The position numbers were made by a program, and so were the translations under genes. From Deltaproteobacteria bacterium (GTDB lineage Bacteria; Desulfobacterota; Desulfuromonadia; Desulfuromonadales; BM103), in NCBI GenBank assembly GCA_024279915.1, contig JAJRRB010000017.1, positions 1-51,647 on the forward strand: 51,647 nt of DNA, in the 5' to 3' direction. The notes beneath the pieces are model-generated. The model did not search any database, was not told the DNA's origin, and saw only the letters and a list, made by a program, of their open reading frames with translations. Shown here piece by piece: positions 35,967-45,882 of the stretch. Numbering within the stretch: the first letter of the stretch is position 1; the number at the start of each line of letters is the position of its first letter.

Positions 35967-38006
35967 ATGAAAAATTCTCTGGAAAGACGCATCCTGATCT
36001 TCAGCTTACTGACGCTGACCCTTACTGTTTCGGTTAATACCTGGTTCAATGTTGAAAGCTTCCGGCGTAGCTATCGAGACGGTATTCTGCAACGAGCCCA
36101 GACGTTCACAAATGCATTGAAAGCCCAGATTGAAGCGGTTGTTAACCTGGGTTTGCCATTGGATGAAATTGACGGTATCTCAGAACGCTGCCAGGGTATT
36201 GTTGCCAATGATCCGGAAATCTCTTACTGCCTGATTGAAGATTCTTCCGGGATTGTTCTCTACCATAGCGATACTGACTACCCTGTTCTTGCCACCTCTG
36301 ATTATGTTGGCAACCTTTCAACCGATGTTTCTATCCTTGAATCACAACTTATGGGCAAGGTCTATGACTACGCTGCTCCGGTCTACGACTATGATGACAA
36401 GGTGGCTGGTCGGGTCCGCATCGGTTTTCAGGATGAAGTCCTCGATGCGTTGGTCATGGATCATCTTGGTTCGACGGTTCAGGTTCTTGTTGCTGCTTTT
36501 GTCGTCGTTTTTTTCCTGATAGTACTCTTCTCTCGTTACGATCTGGTTCTGCCTATTCGACGGCTCTGTGGTATGGCAGAGGATCTTGCCGCTGGAAAAT
36601 TTGATGTCAAGATACCAGCCCTGAGAACCCGGGAACTGGCCATATTGGGGGATACCCTGGCCAGCATGGCAAGCTCCCTGCGTGAACGTGACGAAGAGTT
36701 GAGCCGTAACTACGAAGAAGTGGAACATACGAACCTCGAGCTGCAGAGATCTTACGAAAATCTGGAAAGTCTCAGTTCAGAACTTGGGCGCAGCCGCGAG
36801 ATGTATCGTTCCTTGCTGGATGAAGCTAGTGATGCAATCCTGGTTTGTGACGATGAAGACAATCTTGTCATTACCAACAAAGCTGCAGAACGTTTCTTTG
36901 GCCTGCCTAAGGCGAGGATGGAAGAAAAGAACTATTTCTCTTTCCTGGAATTGATCCAATGTCGTGATTTGGAAGGCCAGTTTGAACGGCATCAGACTGT
37001 AAAACCTGGTGATTCGGCTGAGTCTGAAATACGTTTCTGGCGTGAGATGGACCAACGCAGCCTGCTTGGCCGGACCTCAACGTCTGTTATCGTTGGTAAA
37101 GATGGCAGGCGATTGGTACAGATCATCGTTCGTGATGCGACCAAAGAAGAGGAAATCCGACTCAATCTTGAACGTGCGGCAACCGAGATGGAACGGCTTA
37201 ACCTGATGAAGAATTCTTTCCTCGGGCTAGCCTCGCACGAGCTGAAAACGCCTTTGACGATTATTATGGGTTACGTGGAGCTTCTTCTGATCGATCGAGA
37301 TGAGTCTTTTGATGATGACACCCTTAGTCTGATCAGGCATATCTCCAAAGCCAGCGAGCGTCTTTCCGAGATTGTTCATGACATGGTTGACGTCTCACTG
37401 ATTGACGGCCGGACCATAGATCTTGTCAGCCAGGATGTTGACATCAATGTTCTTGTCCAACGTGCGGTCGATAAAGTTGAGCCCTCTATTCGTCAGCGAG
37501 AGCAGATTCTGACGCTCGATCTGACACGAGATCTGCCGCTTGTCAAGTGCGACATTGAACGCATGATTCAGGTGATCGGTAATGTGCTTGGTAACGCCAT
37601 TAAATTCACGCCGGACAAAGGGCTTATTGTTGTACAGACAAAACTGGTCAACAGTCCGCGACAGCCGGAGAGATTTGCCACCAGTCGTGAAAGAGGAACC
37701 TGTATAATAAGTGATGAACAGGTTCCCTATGTTGAGATTGCTATCTGTGACAAAGGCATCGGTATTGTCGAATCGGAACAGGATGCGATCTTCGATAAAT
37801 TTCACGAGCTTGGCGATGTCGAAGAGCATTCTACCGGCAAGGTGGCTTTTAAGAGTCGTGGCGCCGGACTTGGTTTGAGTATCGTAAAAGGGATCGTCGA
37901 ACTGCACGGTGGCGCAGTCTGGGTCGAGAGTCCTGGTCATAATCCGGAGACAATGCCCGGGAGCACATTCTATATCTTGCTCCCTGCTACTACTCTTAAT
38001 GTTTAG
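35967..38006 (+). CDS. membrane sensor histidine kinase (HAMP-PAS-HisKA-HATPase)
   Basis: A 679-residue two-component sensor. One N-terminal helix (IFSLLTLTLTVSVNTWF) is followed by a periplasmic sensor region of about 140 residues (DGISERCQGIVANDPEISYC, PVYDYDDKVAGRVRIGF), then a second helix (LVAAFVVVFFLIVLFS). HAMP follows (LVLPIRRLCGMAEDLAAGKF), then a coiled coil, a PAS domain (SLLDEASDAILVCDDEDNLV), HisKA with the phosphorylated H424 in ASHELKTPLTIIMGYVE, and a HATPase with VLGNAIKFTPDKG, CDKGIGIVESEQDAIFDKF and GAGLGLSIVKGIVELHGG. No response regulator is adjacent, so its partner is unknown. The start codon is uncertain; I choose the ATG just before the first helix. Confidence 0.85.
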   Translation: MKNSLERRILIFSLLTLTLTVSVNTWFNVESFRRSYRDGILQRAQTFTNALKAQIEAVVNLGLPLDEIDGISERCQGIVANDPEISYCLIEDSSGIVLYHSDTDYPVLATSDYVGNLSTDVSILESQLMGKVYDYAAPVYDYDDKVAGRVRIGFQDEVLDALVMDHLGSTVQVLVAAFVVVFFLIVLFSRYDLVLPIRRLCGMAEDLAAGKFDVKIPALRTRELAILGDTLASMASSLRERDEELSRNYEEVEHTNLELQRSYENLESLSSELGRSREMYRSLLDEASDAILVCDDEDNLVITNKAAERFFGLPKARMEEKNYFSFLELIQCRDLEGQFERHQTVKPGDSAESEIRFWREMDQRSLLGRTSTSVIVGKDGRRLVQIIVRDATKEEEIRLNLERAATEMERLNLMKNSFLGLASHELKTPLTIIMGYVELLLIDRDESFDDDTLSLIRHISKASERLSEIVHDMVDVSLIDGRTIDLVSQDVDINVLVQRAVDKVEPSIRQREQILTLDLTRDLPLVKCDIERMIQVIGNVLGNAIKFTPDKGLIVVQTKLVNSPRQPERFATSRERGTCIISDEQVPYVEIAICDKGIGIVESEQDAIFDKFHELGDVEEHSTGKVAFKSRGAGLGLSIVKGIVELHGGAVWVESPGHNPETMPGSTFYILLPATTLNV

Positions 38007-38122
38007 GGCCGTTTTTATTGTTCTTCTCGCTTGCATCCTTTGCTCTCTTACGCTATGTATCCGGCCACAAATAATGATTTAATCATCTCCATGATTCTTT
38101 GCATGCATTACATAAGGAACAT

Positions 38123-38890
38123 ATGAGGATCTGCCTGTTGGCAAGTGGCAGCAAAGGGAACTCCCTGCTGATCGAATCGGGTCAGACGAGAATTCTGATC
38201 GATGCAGGCCTTTCTGCACGAGAATTGCGCAAACGTCTTGCTCTGGTCGGGGTTGATGCTGAGAGTCTCAACGCTTTACTGATTACCCATGAGCATACAG
38301 ACCATGTGCGTGGGCTTGGCCCGCTGGTTCGCCAACTTGGACTTCCGGTTTATCTGCAAACTGATCTGTCCAGAAAATTGCCTGATGTCGGCAAACCGGA
38401 GTGTGTGCATGAGTTTGTGGCTGGCGAGAGCTTTACGGTGGATGATTTGACGATCAGGCCTTTTGCCATCACCCATGACTCTCTGGCTCCGGTTGGTTTC
38501 AGCCTTTCCGGAGAGCATGGCAAAGTCGGGATTGCTACCGACCTTGGTGTTGCTACTCGTCTGGTGGTTGATTGTCTTAAGGATTGCCGAGCCGTTGTGA
38601 TTGAAACCAACCACGACGAGGAACTGTTGCGCGATGGGCCATATCCCTGGAAATTAAAGCAGCGCGTTCGCAGTAATCATGGCCATCTCTCGAATAATGC
38701 CGGTGGCTCTTTATTGCAAGAGCTGCTCTGGGATGGGTTGGAATCGGTTTTCCTCGGCCACTTGAGCGAAACCAACAATCGTCCTGAACTGGCTTTGGGT
38801 GCGGTTAATAAAGTCTTGGATAAACAGAATGTCTGCGCACCGCAGATCCTAGTAGGGCGGCAACATCTGCCGATGATGTGGGCTGCTTAA
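38123..38890 (+). CDS. metallo-beta-lactamase-fold hydrolase (YycJ/WalJ-like)
   Basis: A 255-residue single-domain MBL protein. LLASGSKGNSLLIESGQTRILIDAGLS is the N-terminal strand set of the YycJ subfamily, followed by the metal motif ITHEHTDHVRGL (HxHxDH), FAITHDSLAPVGF, IATDLGVAT, VVIETNHDEELLRDG, SNHGHLSNNAG and VFLGHLSETNN. All metal ligands are present. Family members act as exonucleases or in cell-wall and DNA metabolism; this one's substrate is not known. The start at 38123 has AAGGAAC 3 bases upstream. Confidence 0.85.
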   Translation: MRICLLASGSKGNSLLIESGQTRILIDAGLSARELRKRLALVGVDAESLNALLITHEHTDHVRGLGPLVRQLGLPVYLQTDLSRKLPDVGKPECVHEFVAGESFTVDDLTIRPFAITHDSLAPVGFSLSGEHGKVGIATDLGVATRLVVDCLKDCRAVVIETNHDEELLRDGPYPWKLKQRVRSNHGHLSNNAGGSLLQELLWDGLESVFLGHLSETNNRPELALGAVNKVLDKQNVCAPQILVGRQHLPMMWAA

Positions 38891-38981
38891 GGACAAGCTT
38901 TAAGGCTGTAAGCTGTAAGGTTTGTGCTGACGGGAAACAGTCTACTGATTTTGTGATTATTCACACAATTAATATGAAGGC

Positions 38982-39055
38982 GTCATTCCCGAGGGTGTAA
39001 TTGGGAATCCAGATTTTAAAGCGTGGATCCCCGATAGAATCATTCGAGGATGACG
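38982..39055. repeat. 75-bp dispersed palindromic repeat, copy B
   Basis: Starts GTCATTCCCGAGGGTGTAAT, ends GAGGATGACGG, and contains GGATCCCCGAT. It lies between the metallo-hydrolase and purB genes and is a diverged copy of 1089-1163. Confidence 0.7.
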
Positions 39056-39125
39056 GACTTTTTTACTAACCATTCAAAGATTACTGAATAGTTGCCTGAT
39101 TCTTATTAATTAAGGAGCTTTATCA

Positions 39126-40421
39126 ATGATTCCACGTTACACGCGTCCGGAAATGGCGCAAATATGGGAGCCGGAGAATCGTTTCCGCATCTGGCTTGAG
39201 ATTGAAACGCTGGCTTGTGAGAAACAAGCTGAGCTTGGTGTTATCCCTGCGGAGGCGGTGAAGGTTATCCGTGAAAAAGGTGATTTCGATATTGACCGGA
39301 TTGATGCTATCGAAGCTGAGGTCAAGCATGATGTGATCGCTTTTCTGACTTCTGTGGCCGAATATGTCGGCCCCGAGGCCCGTTTCATCCATCAGGGAAT
39401 GACCTCTTCTGATGTGCTGGACACCTGCTTCTCGGTGCAGATGGTTCAGGCCGCTGACGAACTACTGGCCGACCTTGATATGGTGCTTGAGTCGATCAAG
39501 GCCCGCGCCATGGAACACAAGGACACGGTCTGTATCGGGCGCTCGCATGCTATTCATGCTGAACCGGTCACCTTTGGCTTGAAGTTGGCTTCCTGGTACG
39601 CTGAAATGGATCGCAACCGCGAACGCCTTAAGGCTGCCCGCAAAGGTATCGCAACCGGTGCCATTTCTGGAGCAGTTGGTACCTTTGCCCATATTGATCC
39701 GGTTGTTGAAGAGTATGTCTGCGAGAAACTTGGCCTGGTTCCCGAGCCGGTTTCAACACAAGTTATCCCGCGTGACCGTCATGCTGAGTATTTTTGTGTG
39801 CTGGCCATTATTGCTTCGTCGCTGGAGCGGATTGCTATTGAAATCCGTCACCTGCAACGTACCGAGGTCCTTGAGGTTGAGGAGTTTTTCAGTAAAGGCC
39901 AAAAAGGCTCGTCGGCGATGCCTCATAAACGCAATCCGATTCTCTCCGAAAATCTCACCGGCCAGGCCCGCTACATCCGTTCTTTTGCCATGCCGGCGAT
40001 GGAGAATGTCGCACTCTGGCATGAGCGCGACATCTCACACTCTTCAGTGGAACGCTATATCGGCCCTGATGCTACGGTTGCTCTCGACTTCTCCCTGCGT
40101 CGTCTGAATGGCCTGATCAAAAACCTGGTTGTCTATCCGAAGAACATGGAAAGAAATCTCAACCAGATGCGTGGCCTGATTTTCTCCCAGAAGATTCTTC
40201 TTGATCTGACCCAGGCCGGTGTCTCGCGTGAAGAGTCTTATCGCATGGTTCAGCGCAATGCCATGAAGGTGTGGGATGAGGGCAAAGATTTCCAGGAAGA
40301 GCTGCTTGCTGATACAGCCGTTGTCGACGCTCTCGGTGAAGAGAAGATTCGTGAGTCTTTCGACCTCGAATACCATTTGAAGCATGTGGATACAATCTTT
40401 AAACGTGTGTTCAAGGATTAG
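39126..40421 (+). CDS. purB: adenylosuccinate lyase
   Basis: Catalyses two steps of purine synthesis (SAICAR to AICAR, adenylosuccinate to AMP). It has 431 residues of the fumarase/aspartase superfamily: YTRPEMAQIWEPENRFRIWL at the start, FIHQGMTSSDVLDTCFSVQM, CIGRSHAIHAEPVTFGLKLA (catalytic His), and the signature GQKGSSAMPHKRNPILSEN with its flexible serine loop. The start has AAGGAG 7 bases upstream. First gene of a pur cluster. Confidence 0.96.
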   Translation: MIPRYTRPEMAQIWEPENRFRIWLEIETLACEKQAELGVIPAEAVKVIREKGDFDIDRIDAIEAEVKHDVIAFLTSVAEYVGPEARFIHQGMTSSDVLDTCFSVQMVQAADELLADLDMVLESIKARAMEHKDTVCIGRSHAIHAEPVTFGLKLASWYAEMDRNRERLKAARKGIATGAISGAVGTFAHIDPVVEEYVCEKLGLVPEPVSTQVIPRDRHAEYFCVLAIIASSLERIAIEIRHLQRTEVLEVEEFFSKGQKGSSAMPHKRNPILSENLTGQARYIRSFAMPAMENVALWHERDISHSSVERYIGPDATVALDFSLRRLNGLIKNLVVYPKNMERNLNQMRGLIFSQKILLDLTQAGVSREESYRMVQRNAMKVWDEGKDFQEELLADTAVVDALGEEKIRESFDLEYHLKHVDTIFKRVFKD

Positions 40422-40500
40422 CTGTAAAGCTGTAAAATTTAAACCCTACAGCCTTAAAACGTTACTGTATTACAGCTTCCAATATTGATAAGGAGTTTTC

Positions 40501-43482
40501 ATGGCCTGGCGAATAGTAGTCGGTCTCAAAGATAACGTCCGTGATGCTCGCGGTGAGCGCGTGCGTCGTGAAATTCGTGAGCATCTCGGTATTGATCTGC
40601 AGTCGGTTCGTACGATCGATGTCTATACTGTTGATGCGCAGCTTTCCGATGAGGAAGTTGCTGCGGCGGCTGCCGGACCATTCAGTGATCCGATTATTCA
40701 GGATTATGCTATTAATCAGCCGCTTGCCCACAATTTCGATGTACTGGTTGAAGTCGGTTACCGACCCGGCGTGACTGATAATGTCGGGCGGACGGCCCGT
40801 GAGGCGATTCAGTACCAGACTGGTCGCTCTTTCGCCAGCGATGAGGGCGTCTACACTTCGGTTCAATACTTACTCTCCGGCAAAATCTCAACAGATGATG
40901 CAGAACGAATCGCTCGAGACTTTCTCGGCAATGGTCTGATCCAACGTTGGGACATCATTGCCCGGGCTGGCTTTGACAGCAATAAAGGTGTTCCGGTAAC
41001 GGTTCCTAAAGTAACCAGTACTGTTAAACCAGCGATTCGTCCTGTTGACCTGGAAATCTCCGATGAGGATTTGATGGAGATTAGCCGTCAGGGAATGCTG
41101 GCTCTGAATCTAGAAGAGATGAAGGCGATCCAGTCTTACTATCGTCAGGATGAAGTGATCGCGTCACGCAAAGAGGTTGGTCTCGGCGCCATGCCTACTG
41201 ATGTTGAGCTTGAAGCTTTAGCCCAGACCTGGAGTGAACACTGCAAACACAAGATCTTTGCAGCGCGTATCGAGTACGAGGATGATCAGGGGCAGCAGGA
41301 AGTCATTAACTCACTCTTTAAAAGCTGTATCATGCAGGTTACAGCTGACGTTCGCAAAGCCAAGGGCAAGGATGATATCTGTCTGTCGGTTTTTAAGGAC
41401 AATGCTGGTGTTATCAAATTCAACGATGACTGGAGTCTGGTTTACAAGGTTGAAACCCACAATTCTCCAAGTGCTCTTGACCCCTACGGTGGTGCCCTGA
41501 CCGGCATCGTTGGCTGCAATCGTGACCCTTTCGGCACCGGTATGGGCGCCCGCCTGATGTTTAATACCGATGTCTTCTGTTTTGCATCACCTTTCTATGA
41601 CAAGCCTTTACCGCCGCGTCTGCTGCATCCTCGGCGGATTTTCGAGGGTGTTGTTGAAGGTGTTGAACATGGTGGCAACAAGAGTGGGATTCCCACAGTC
41701 AACGGCTCGCTGGTTTTTGACGAGCGCTTTGCTGGCAAGCCGCTGGTTTACTGTGGCACTGGCGCAATTATGCCGCGTGTGCTTAACGGCCAACCGGGCC
41801 ATGAAAAAGAAGCCAAGGTCGGCGACCGCATCGTTATGGCTGGTGGTCGGGTCGGCAAGGACGGTATCCATGGTGCGACTTTCTCGTCTGAAGAACTCCA
41901 TGAAGGTTCACCGGTTACGGCGGTGCAGATCGGCGATCCGATTACCCAGCGCCGGATGTTCGATTTTTTGATCATCGCCCGTGATCGTGGTCTTTATAAT
42001 GCGATTACTGACAACGGTGCTGGCGGCTTGTCCTCGTCGGTGGGTGAGATGGCTGAATTTACCAACGGCTTTGAGATGCATCTCGATCGTGCCCCGTTGA
42101 AGTACGCTGGACTGCAACCCTGGGAAATCCTGATTTCAGAGGCCCAGGAACGCATGACCATGGCTGTGCCTCCTGAAAAGCTGGCTGAATTCTCAGCCCT
42201 GGCAGAGGAGATGGGCGTCGAGATCGCAGATCTCGGTGAGTTTACCGACTCCGGTTATTTCCACTGTCTCTATAATGGAGAGACCGCTTCTTATCTGCCG
42301 ATGGAGTTTATTCACAATGGTGTGCCCCAGATGGTGTTGCAGGCCCGTTGGACGCCACCAGTTCACCAGGAGCCAGTTTTCTCGTTGCCGCTTGATATGA
42401 ATGCGACGTTGCGGCAGATGCTTGGTCGACTTGATATTTGTTCCAAGGAATCTGTTGTGCGCCGCTACGATCATGAAGTACAGGGTGGCTCAGTGATCAA
42501 ACCGCTGGTAGGGGTCACCAATGATGGCCCGTCTGATGCCGCAGTTGTTCGGCCTTTATTTGACTCTTTTGAAGGCGTGGTCGTCGCGCATGGTATTTGC
42601 CCGAGCTACAGTGATATTGACACCTATCACATGATGGCCAATGCGATTGATGAAGGTCTGCGTAACTACGTGGCTGTTGGAGGCAATATCAATCATGTGG
42701 CTGGTCTGGATAACTTCTGCTGGTGCGATCCGGTGGCCAGTGAAAAGACCCCGGATGGTGAGTACAAGGCTGCCCAGTTGGTACGGGCAAATAAAGCCCT
42801 CTACGATTACTGTCTTGCCTTCGGTGTGCCGTTGATCTCCGGCAAGGATTCGATGAAAAATGATTACATGATCGGTGGCACCAAAATCTCGATTCCACCG
42901 ACTGTACTCTTCTCAGTGATTGGCAAAATTGAAAATCTGCGCAAGGCGGTCACCATGGATGCCAAGGCGCCTGGTGATCTCGTTTATCTGCTTGGTCAGA
43001 CTCGTGACGAACTCGGTGGCTCTGAATATTATGCCATGCATGACCAGATTGGCTGTAATGTGCCACATGTGGATGCGAGCAGCGCCATGCAACGCTATCG
43101 TACAGTGAATGCAGCGCAGGATGAGGGCTTGCTTGCCTCTTGCCACGATCTCTCTGACGGTGGTCTCGCTGTCTCCCTGGCAGAAACGGCCTTTGCCGGC
43201 GGTTTTGGGATGGATATCGATCTCAATAAAGTTTTGGTTGATGCTGCCATGCGTGAAGACAAATTGCTTTACAGTGAATCTGCAAGTCGCTTGTTGGTGA
43301 CGGTAAAACCGGCTAGCCAAGAGCGTTTTGAGACTCTTTTTGCAGGACAACCTTTCGCTTGTATTGGCCAGGTATCCAGTGACGAATATCTGCATGTCGC
43401 TGGCTTACAAGGCGAAGCTCTGATACACAGCACTATAGATGACCTCAAGGAAGCGTGGCAGAGCCCGCTGCGGGAGATGTAA
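40501..43482 (+). CDS. purL: phosphoribosylformylglycinamidine synthase, PurS-PurL fusion
   Basis: The FGAM synthase large subunit, ATP-dependent. It has 993 residues. The first 170 or so are two PurS-like ferredoxin-fold repeats (WRIVVGLKDNVRDARGERVR, FDVLVEVGYRPGVTDNVGRT), which in Bacillus is a separate protein. The PurL part follows: LAQTWSEHCKHKIFA, VYKVETHNSPSALDPYGGA, GCNRDPFGTGMGARL, ITDNGAGGLSSSVGEMAE, LISEAQERMTMAVPPEKL, GKDSMKND and ASCHDLSDGGLAVSLAETA. The glutaminase is encoded by the next gene. The start has AAGGAG. The fused arrangement is known in this bacterial group. Frame intact. Confidence 0.95.
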   Translation: MAWRIVVGLKDNVRDARGERVRREIREHLGIDLQSVRTIDVYTVDAQLSDEEVAAAAAGPFSDPIIQDYAINQPLAHNFDVLVEVGYRPGVTDNVGRTAREAIQYQTGRSFASDEGVYTSVQYLLSGKISTDDAERIARDFLGNGLIQRWDIIARAGFDSNKGVPVTVPKVTSTVKPAIRPVDLEISDEDLMEISRQGMLALNLEEMKAIQSYYRQDEVIASRKEVGLGAMPTDVELEALAQTWSEHCKHKIFAARIEYEDDQGQQEVINSLFKSCIMQVTADVRKAKGKDDICLSVFKDNAGVIKFNDDWSLVYKVETHNSPSALDPYGGALTGIVGCNRDPFGTGMGARLMFNTDVFCFASPFYDKPLPPRLLHPRRIFEGVVEGVEHGGNKSGIPTVNGSLVFDERFAGKPLVYCGTGAIMPRVLNGQPGHEKEAKVGDRIVMAGGRVGKDGIHGATFSSEELHEGSPVTAVQIGDPITQRRMFDFLIIARDRGLYNAITDNGAGGLSSSVGEMAEFTNGFEMHLDRAPLKYAGLQPWEILISEAQERMTMAVPPEKLAEFSALAEEMGVEIADLGEFTDSGYFHCLYNGETASYLPMEFIHNGVPQMVLQARWTPPVHQEPVFSLPLDMNATLRQMLGRLDICSKESVVRRYDHEVQGGSVIKPLVGVTNDGPSDAAVVRPLFDSFEGVVVAHGICPSYSDIDTYHMMANAIDEGLRNYVAVGGNINHVAGLDNFCWCDPVASEKTPDGEYKAAQLVRANKALYDYCLAFGVPLISGKDSMKNDYMIGGTKISIPPTVLFSVIGKIENLRKAVTMDAKAPGDLVYLLGQTRDELGGSEYYAMHDQIGCNVPHVDASSAMQRYRTVNAAQDEGLLASCHDLSDGGLAVSLAETAFAGGFGMDIDLNKVLVDAAMREDKLLYSESASRLLVTVKPASQERFETLFAGQPFACIGQVSSDEYLHVAGLQGEALIHSTIDDLKEAWQSPLREM

Positions 43483-43484
43483 TT

Positions 43485-44315
43485 ATGGCGAAGCAAGTAC
43501 GGGCTGTTGTTATTTCCGGCAATGGAACCAACTGTGAACGCGAAGTGGCTAACGCCTGCCGACTGGCTGGTGCAGACGTTGTCGATATTGTCCATGTTGC
43601 GGAACTCCTTTCTGGTCGTGCGCGTCTGGATGACTATCATTTTCTCAACCTGGCAGGAGGCTTCCTTGACGGTGACGACCTGGGTAGCGCCAAGGCTGGC
43701 GCCAACCGCTTGTCCCACGCTGCAGTCAAAAACAGTGAAGAGACCCTGAGTGACCAGCTACATCGCTTCATTGCTGATGGCAAGTTGATCATGGGGGTCT
43801 GTAACGGTTTTCAGTTGATGACCAAAATGGGACTGTTACCAGCGCTTGGTGGTGACTACAAAAGACAATCGGCAACACTGACCTTTAATGATGGTGGTCG
43901 TTTTGAAGACCGTTGGTGTTATCTCAAGGTCGATCAGGAGTCGCCTTGCGTCTTTACTCATGGCCTGGCTGGACTTTACTTGCCTGTCCGACATGGCGAG
44001 GGCAAGTTTGTTGTTGAGAATGACAGTGTGCTGCAGGAAATCGAAGCGAAACATCTGGCTGTCGTAAAGTACTCTGATTCGGAATACAACTCTCCCGTTA
44101 TGGAGTACCCTCTGAATCCCAATGGTTCGGTAGCAGCTATTGCTGGCGTCTGTGATGAGACTGGACGACTCTTCGGTTTGATGCCGCATCCAGAGGCATA
44201 TATTCACCGAACCCATCATCCGCGCTGGACTCGTGAACCAGAGCTCCCAGAGGAAGGTATGGGATTGTTCTTATATAACAATGCTGTAAGCTATATCCGC
44301 AAGGAATTACTCTAA
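43485..44315 (+). CDS. purQ: phosphoribosylformylglycinamidine synthase glutaminase subunit
   Basis: Class I glutamine amidotransferase supplying ammonia to PurL. It has 276 residues with VVISGNGTNCEREVANACRL at the N-terminus, LNLAGGFLDGDDLGSAKAGA (the oxyanion strand), the nucleophile in MGVCNGFQLMTKMG (C106) and GLMPHPEAYIHRTHHPRW (catalytic His and Glu). It is longer than Bacillus PurQ (about 227) and matches the long form found with large PurL proteins. It starts two bases after the purL stop, showing tight coupling; a longer frame into purL is rejected. Confidence 0.95.
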   Translation: MAKQVRAVVISGNGTNCEREVANACRLAGADVVDIVHVAELLSGRARLDDYHFLNLAGGFLDGDDLGSAKAGANRLSHAAVKNSEETLSDQLHRFIADGKLIMGVCNGFQLMTKMGLLPALGGDYKRQSATLTFNDGGRFEDRWCYLKVDQESPCVFTHGLAGLYLPVRHGEGKFVVENDSVLQEIEAKHLAVVKYSDSEYNSPVMEYPLNPNGSVAAIAGVCDETGRLFGLMPHPEAYIHRTHHPRWTREPELPEEGMGLFLYNNAVSYIRKELL

Positions 44316-44390
44316 GGTCAGGAAAGTGGTACGCGGTAATAGTAAAATCAATAAACCAAGCTGATTATCAACGGCGGAGATTTTTAAAAC

Positions 44391-45872
44391 ATGTCTGACA
44401 AGTTTCATGATGAATGCGGTGTCTTCGGTATCTTCGGTCATCCAGAGGCTGCCAATCTAACCTACCTCGGCCTTTATGCTCTACAGCATCGCGGTCAGGA
44501 GAGTTGCGGAATCGTTTCTAGTGATGGCAAGAGTGTGCGTGCCTATCGCGGTATGGGGCTGGTCTCCGATGTCTTCAAAAAGGATTCTATTTTTGATGGA
44601 CTGCCAGGACGTAACTCAATAGGTCACGTTCGTTACTCAACGGCAGGTAGCAGTGATTTCAAGAACGTGCAGCCAATCATGGTTGATTATGCGCGCGGCA
44701 GTATCGCCGTGGCACATAACGGTAACCTTGTAGACGCTCAGGATGTACGTAATAAACTGGAAAATACCGGTTCGATCTTTTCGACAACATCTGATACGGA
44801 GGTTTTGATCCATCTCCTGGCAAAATCGCAGAGCGATTCACTGGCTGATCGTGTCGCTGAGTCATTGATGTCTGTTAAAGGTGCCTACAGCATCGTGTTT
44901 CTCACTGAAACCCGCATGGTTGCTGTACGTGATCCAAATGGTTTCCGGCCACTGGCTCTTGGCAGAATTAACGATGCCTTTGTCGTCGCCTCGGAAACTT
45001 GTGCCTTCGACCTGATCGAAGCCGAATTTATTCGTGAAATTGAGCCGGGTGAGATGATCGTAATCGATAAACACGGCATGAAATCGTACAGGCCGTTCAA
45101 GGAGACCAAACCCTCTCCCTGTATCTTTGAATTCGTCTATTTTGCCCGACCTGACAGTACTATCTTTGGTGAGCAGGTTTACAAAGTACGTAAGCAACTC
45201 GGTCGCCAATTAGCCCAGGAACACGCAGTTGAGGCGGATGTCGTCATCGCCGTACCTGACTCCGGAGTCCCCGCCACAATTGGCTATGCCGAAGAGTCTG
45301 GTCTCCCCTTTGAGCTGGGGTTGATCCGTAACCATTACGTTGGCCGCACCTTTATCGAGCCTCAACAGTCGATCCGCCACTTTGGTGTCAAGATCAAGCT
45401 CAACCCGGTACGCGAGGTCATCGAAGGCAAGCGCGTCGTTGTCGTGGACGATTCTCTGGTACGCGGCACCACGGCCCGCAAGATCGTCAAGATGATCCGC
45501 AACGCCGGAGCCCGTGAGGTTCATGTGCGTCTCTCCAGCCCGCCGACCAGTTTTCCTTGTTTCTACGGTATAGACACTCCGTCGCGCAAGGAGCTGATTT
45601 CCTCATCGCATACGGTCGATGAGATTTGCCGCTATATTACCGCTGATAGCCTCGGTTACCTGAGTAGGGAAGGGATGCTCTCCGTTGTCGGTGTTACTGA
45701 TGACGCGACAACCAACTCCTTCTGTGACGCTTGCTTTAGTGGTGATTATCCGATCAAATTTCCGAGGTTGAGGGCGGATAGACAGCTTGGCCTTTTTAGG
45801 CCCGGCACGTGTAACAAGGGACGAGAAAGGTTAATCTTAGCTGCTTATATACAGTGCAACTTGATAAATTGA
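44391..45872 (+). CDS. purF: amidophosphoribosyltransferase
   Basis: First committed enzyme of purine synthesis. It has 493 residues with a short propeptide MSDKFHDE before the nucleophile C9 in CGVFGIFG. The glutaminase part shows [37 protein letters not shown] and [12 protein letters not shown]. The PRTase loop is [19 protein letters not shown], and [12 protein letters not shown] precedes it. C-terminal cysteines in [16 protein letters not shown] fit the iron-sulphur type. The tail after the usual end (RQLGLF) is about 25 residues longer than in most family members, which may be real or a late stop. Same strand as purQ, 75 bp apart. Confidence 0.95.
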   Translation: MSDKFHDECGVFGIFGHPEAANLTYLGLYALQHRGQESCGIVSSDGKSVRAYRGMGLVSDVFKKDSIFDGLPGRNSIGHVRYSTAGSSDFKNVQPIMVDYARGSIAVAHNGNLVDAQDVRNKLENTGSIFSTTSDTEVLIHLLAKSQSDSLADRVAESLMSVKGAYSIVFLTETRMVAVRDPNGFRPLALGRINDAFVVASETCAFDLIEAEFIREIEPGEMIVIDKHGMKSYRPFKETKPSPCIFEFVYFARPDSTIFGEQVYKVRKQLGRQLAQEHAVEADVVIAVPDSGVPATIGYAEESGLPFELGLIRNHYVGRTFIEPQQSIRHFGVKIKLNPVREVIEGKRVVVVDDSLVRGTTARKIVKMIRNAGAREVHVRLSSPPTSFPCFYGIDTPSRKELISSSHTVDEICRYITADSLGYLSREGMLSVVGVTDDATTNSFCDACFSGDYPIKFPRLRADRQLGLFRPGTCNKGRERLILAAYIQCNLIN

Positions 45873-45882
45873 GGAGAGAGAG

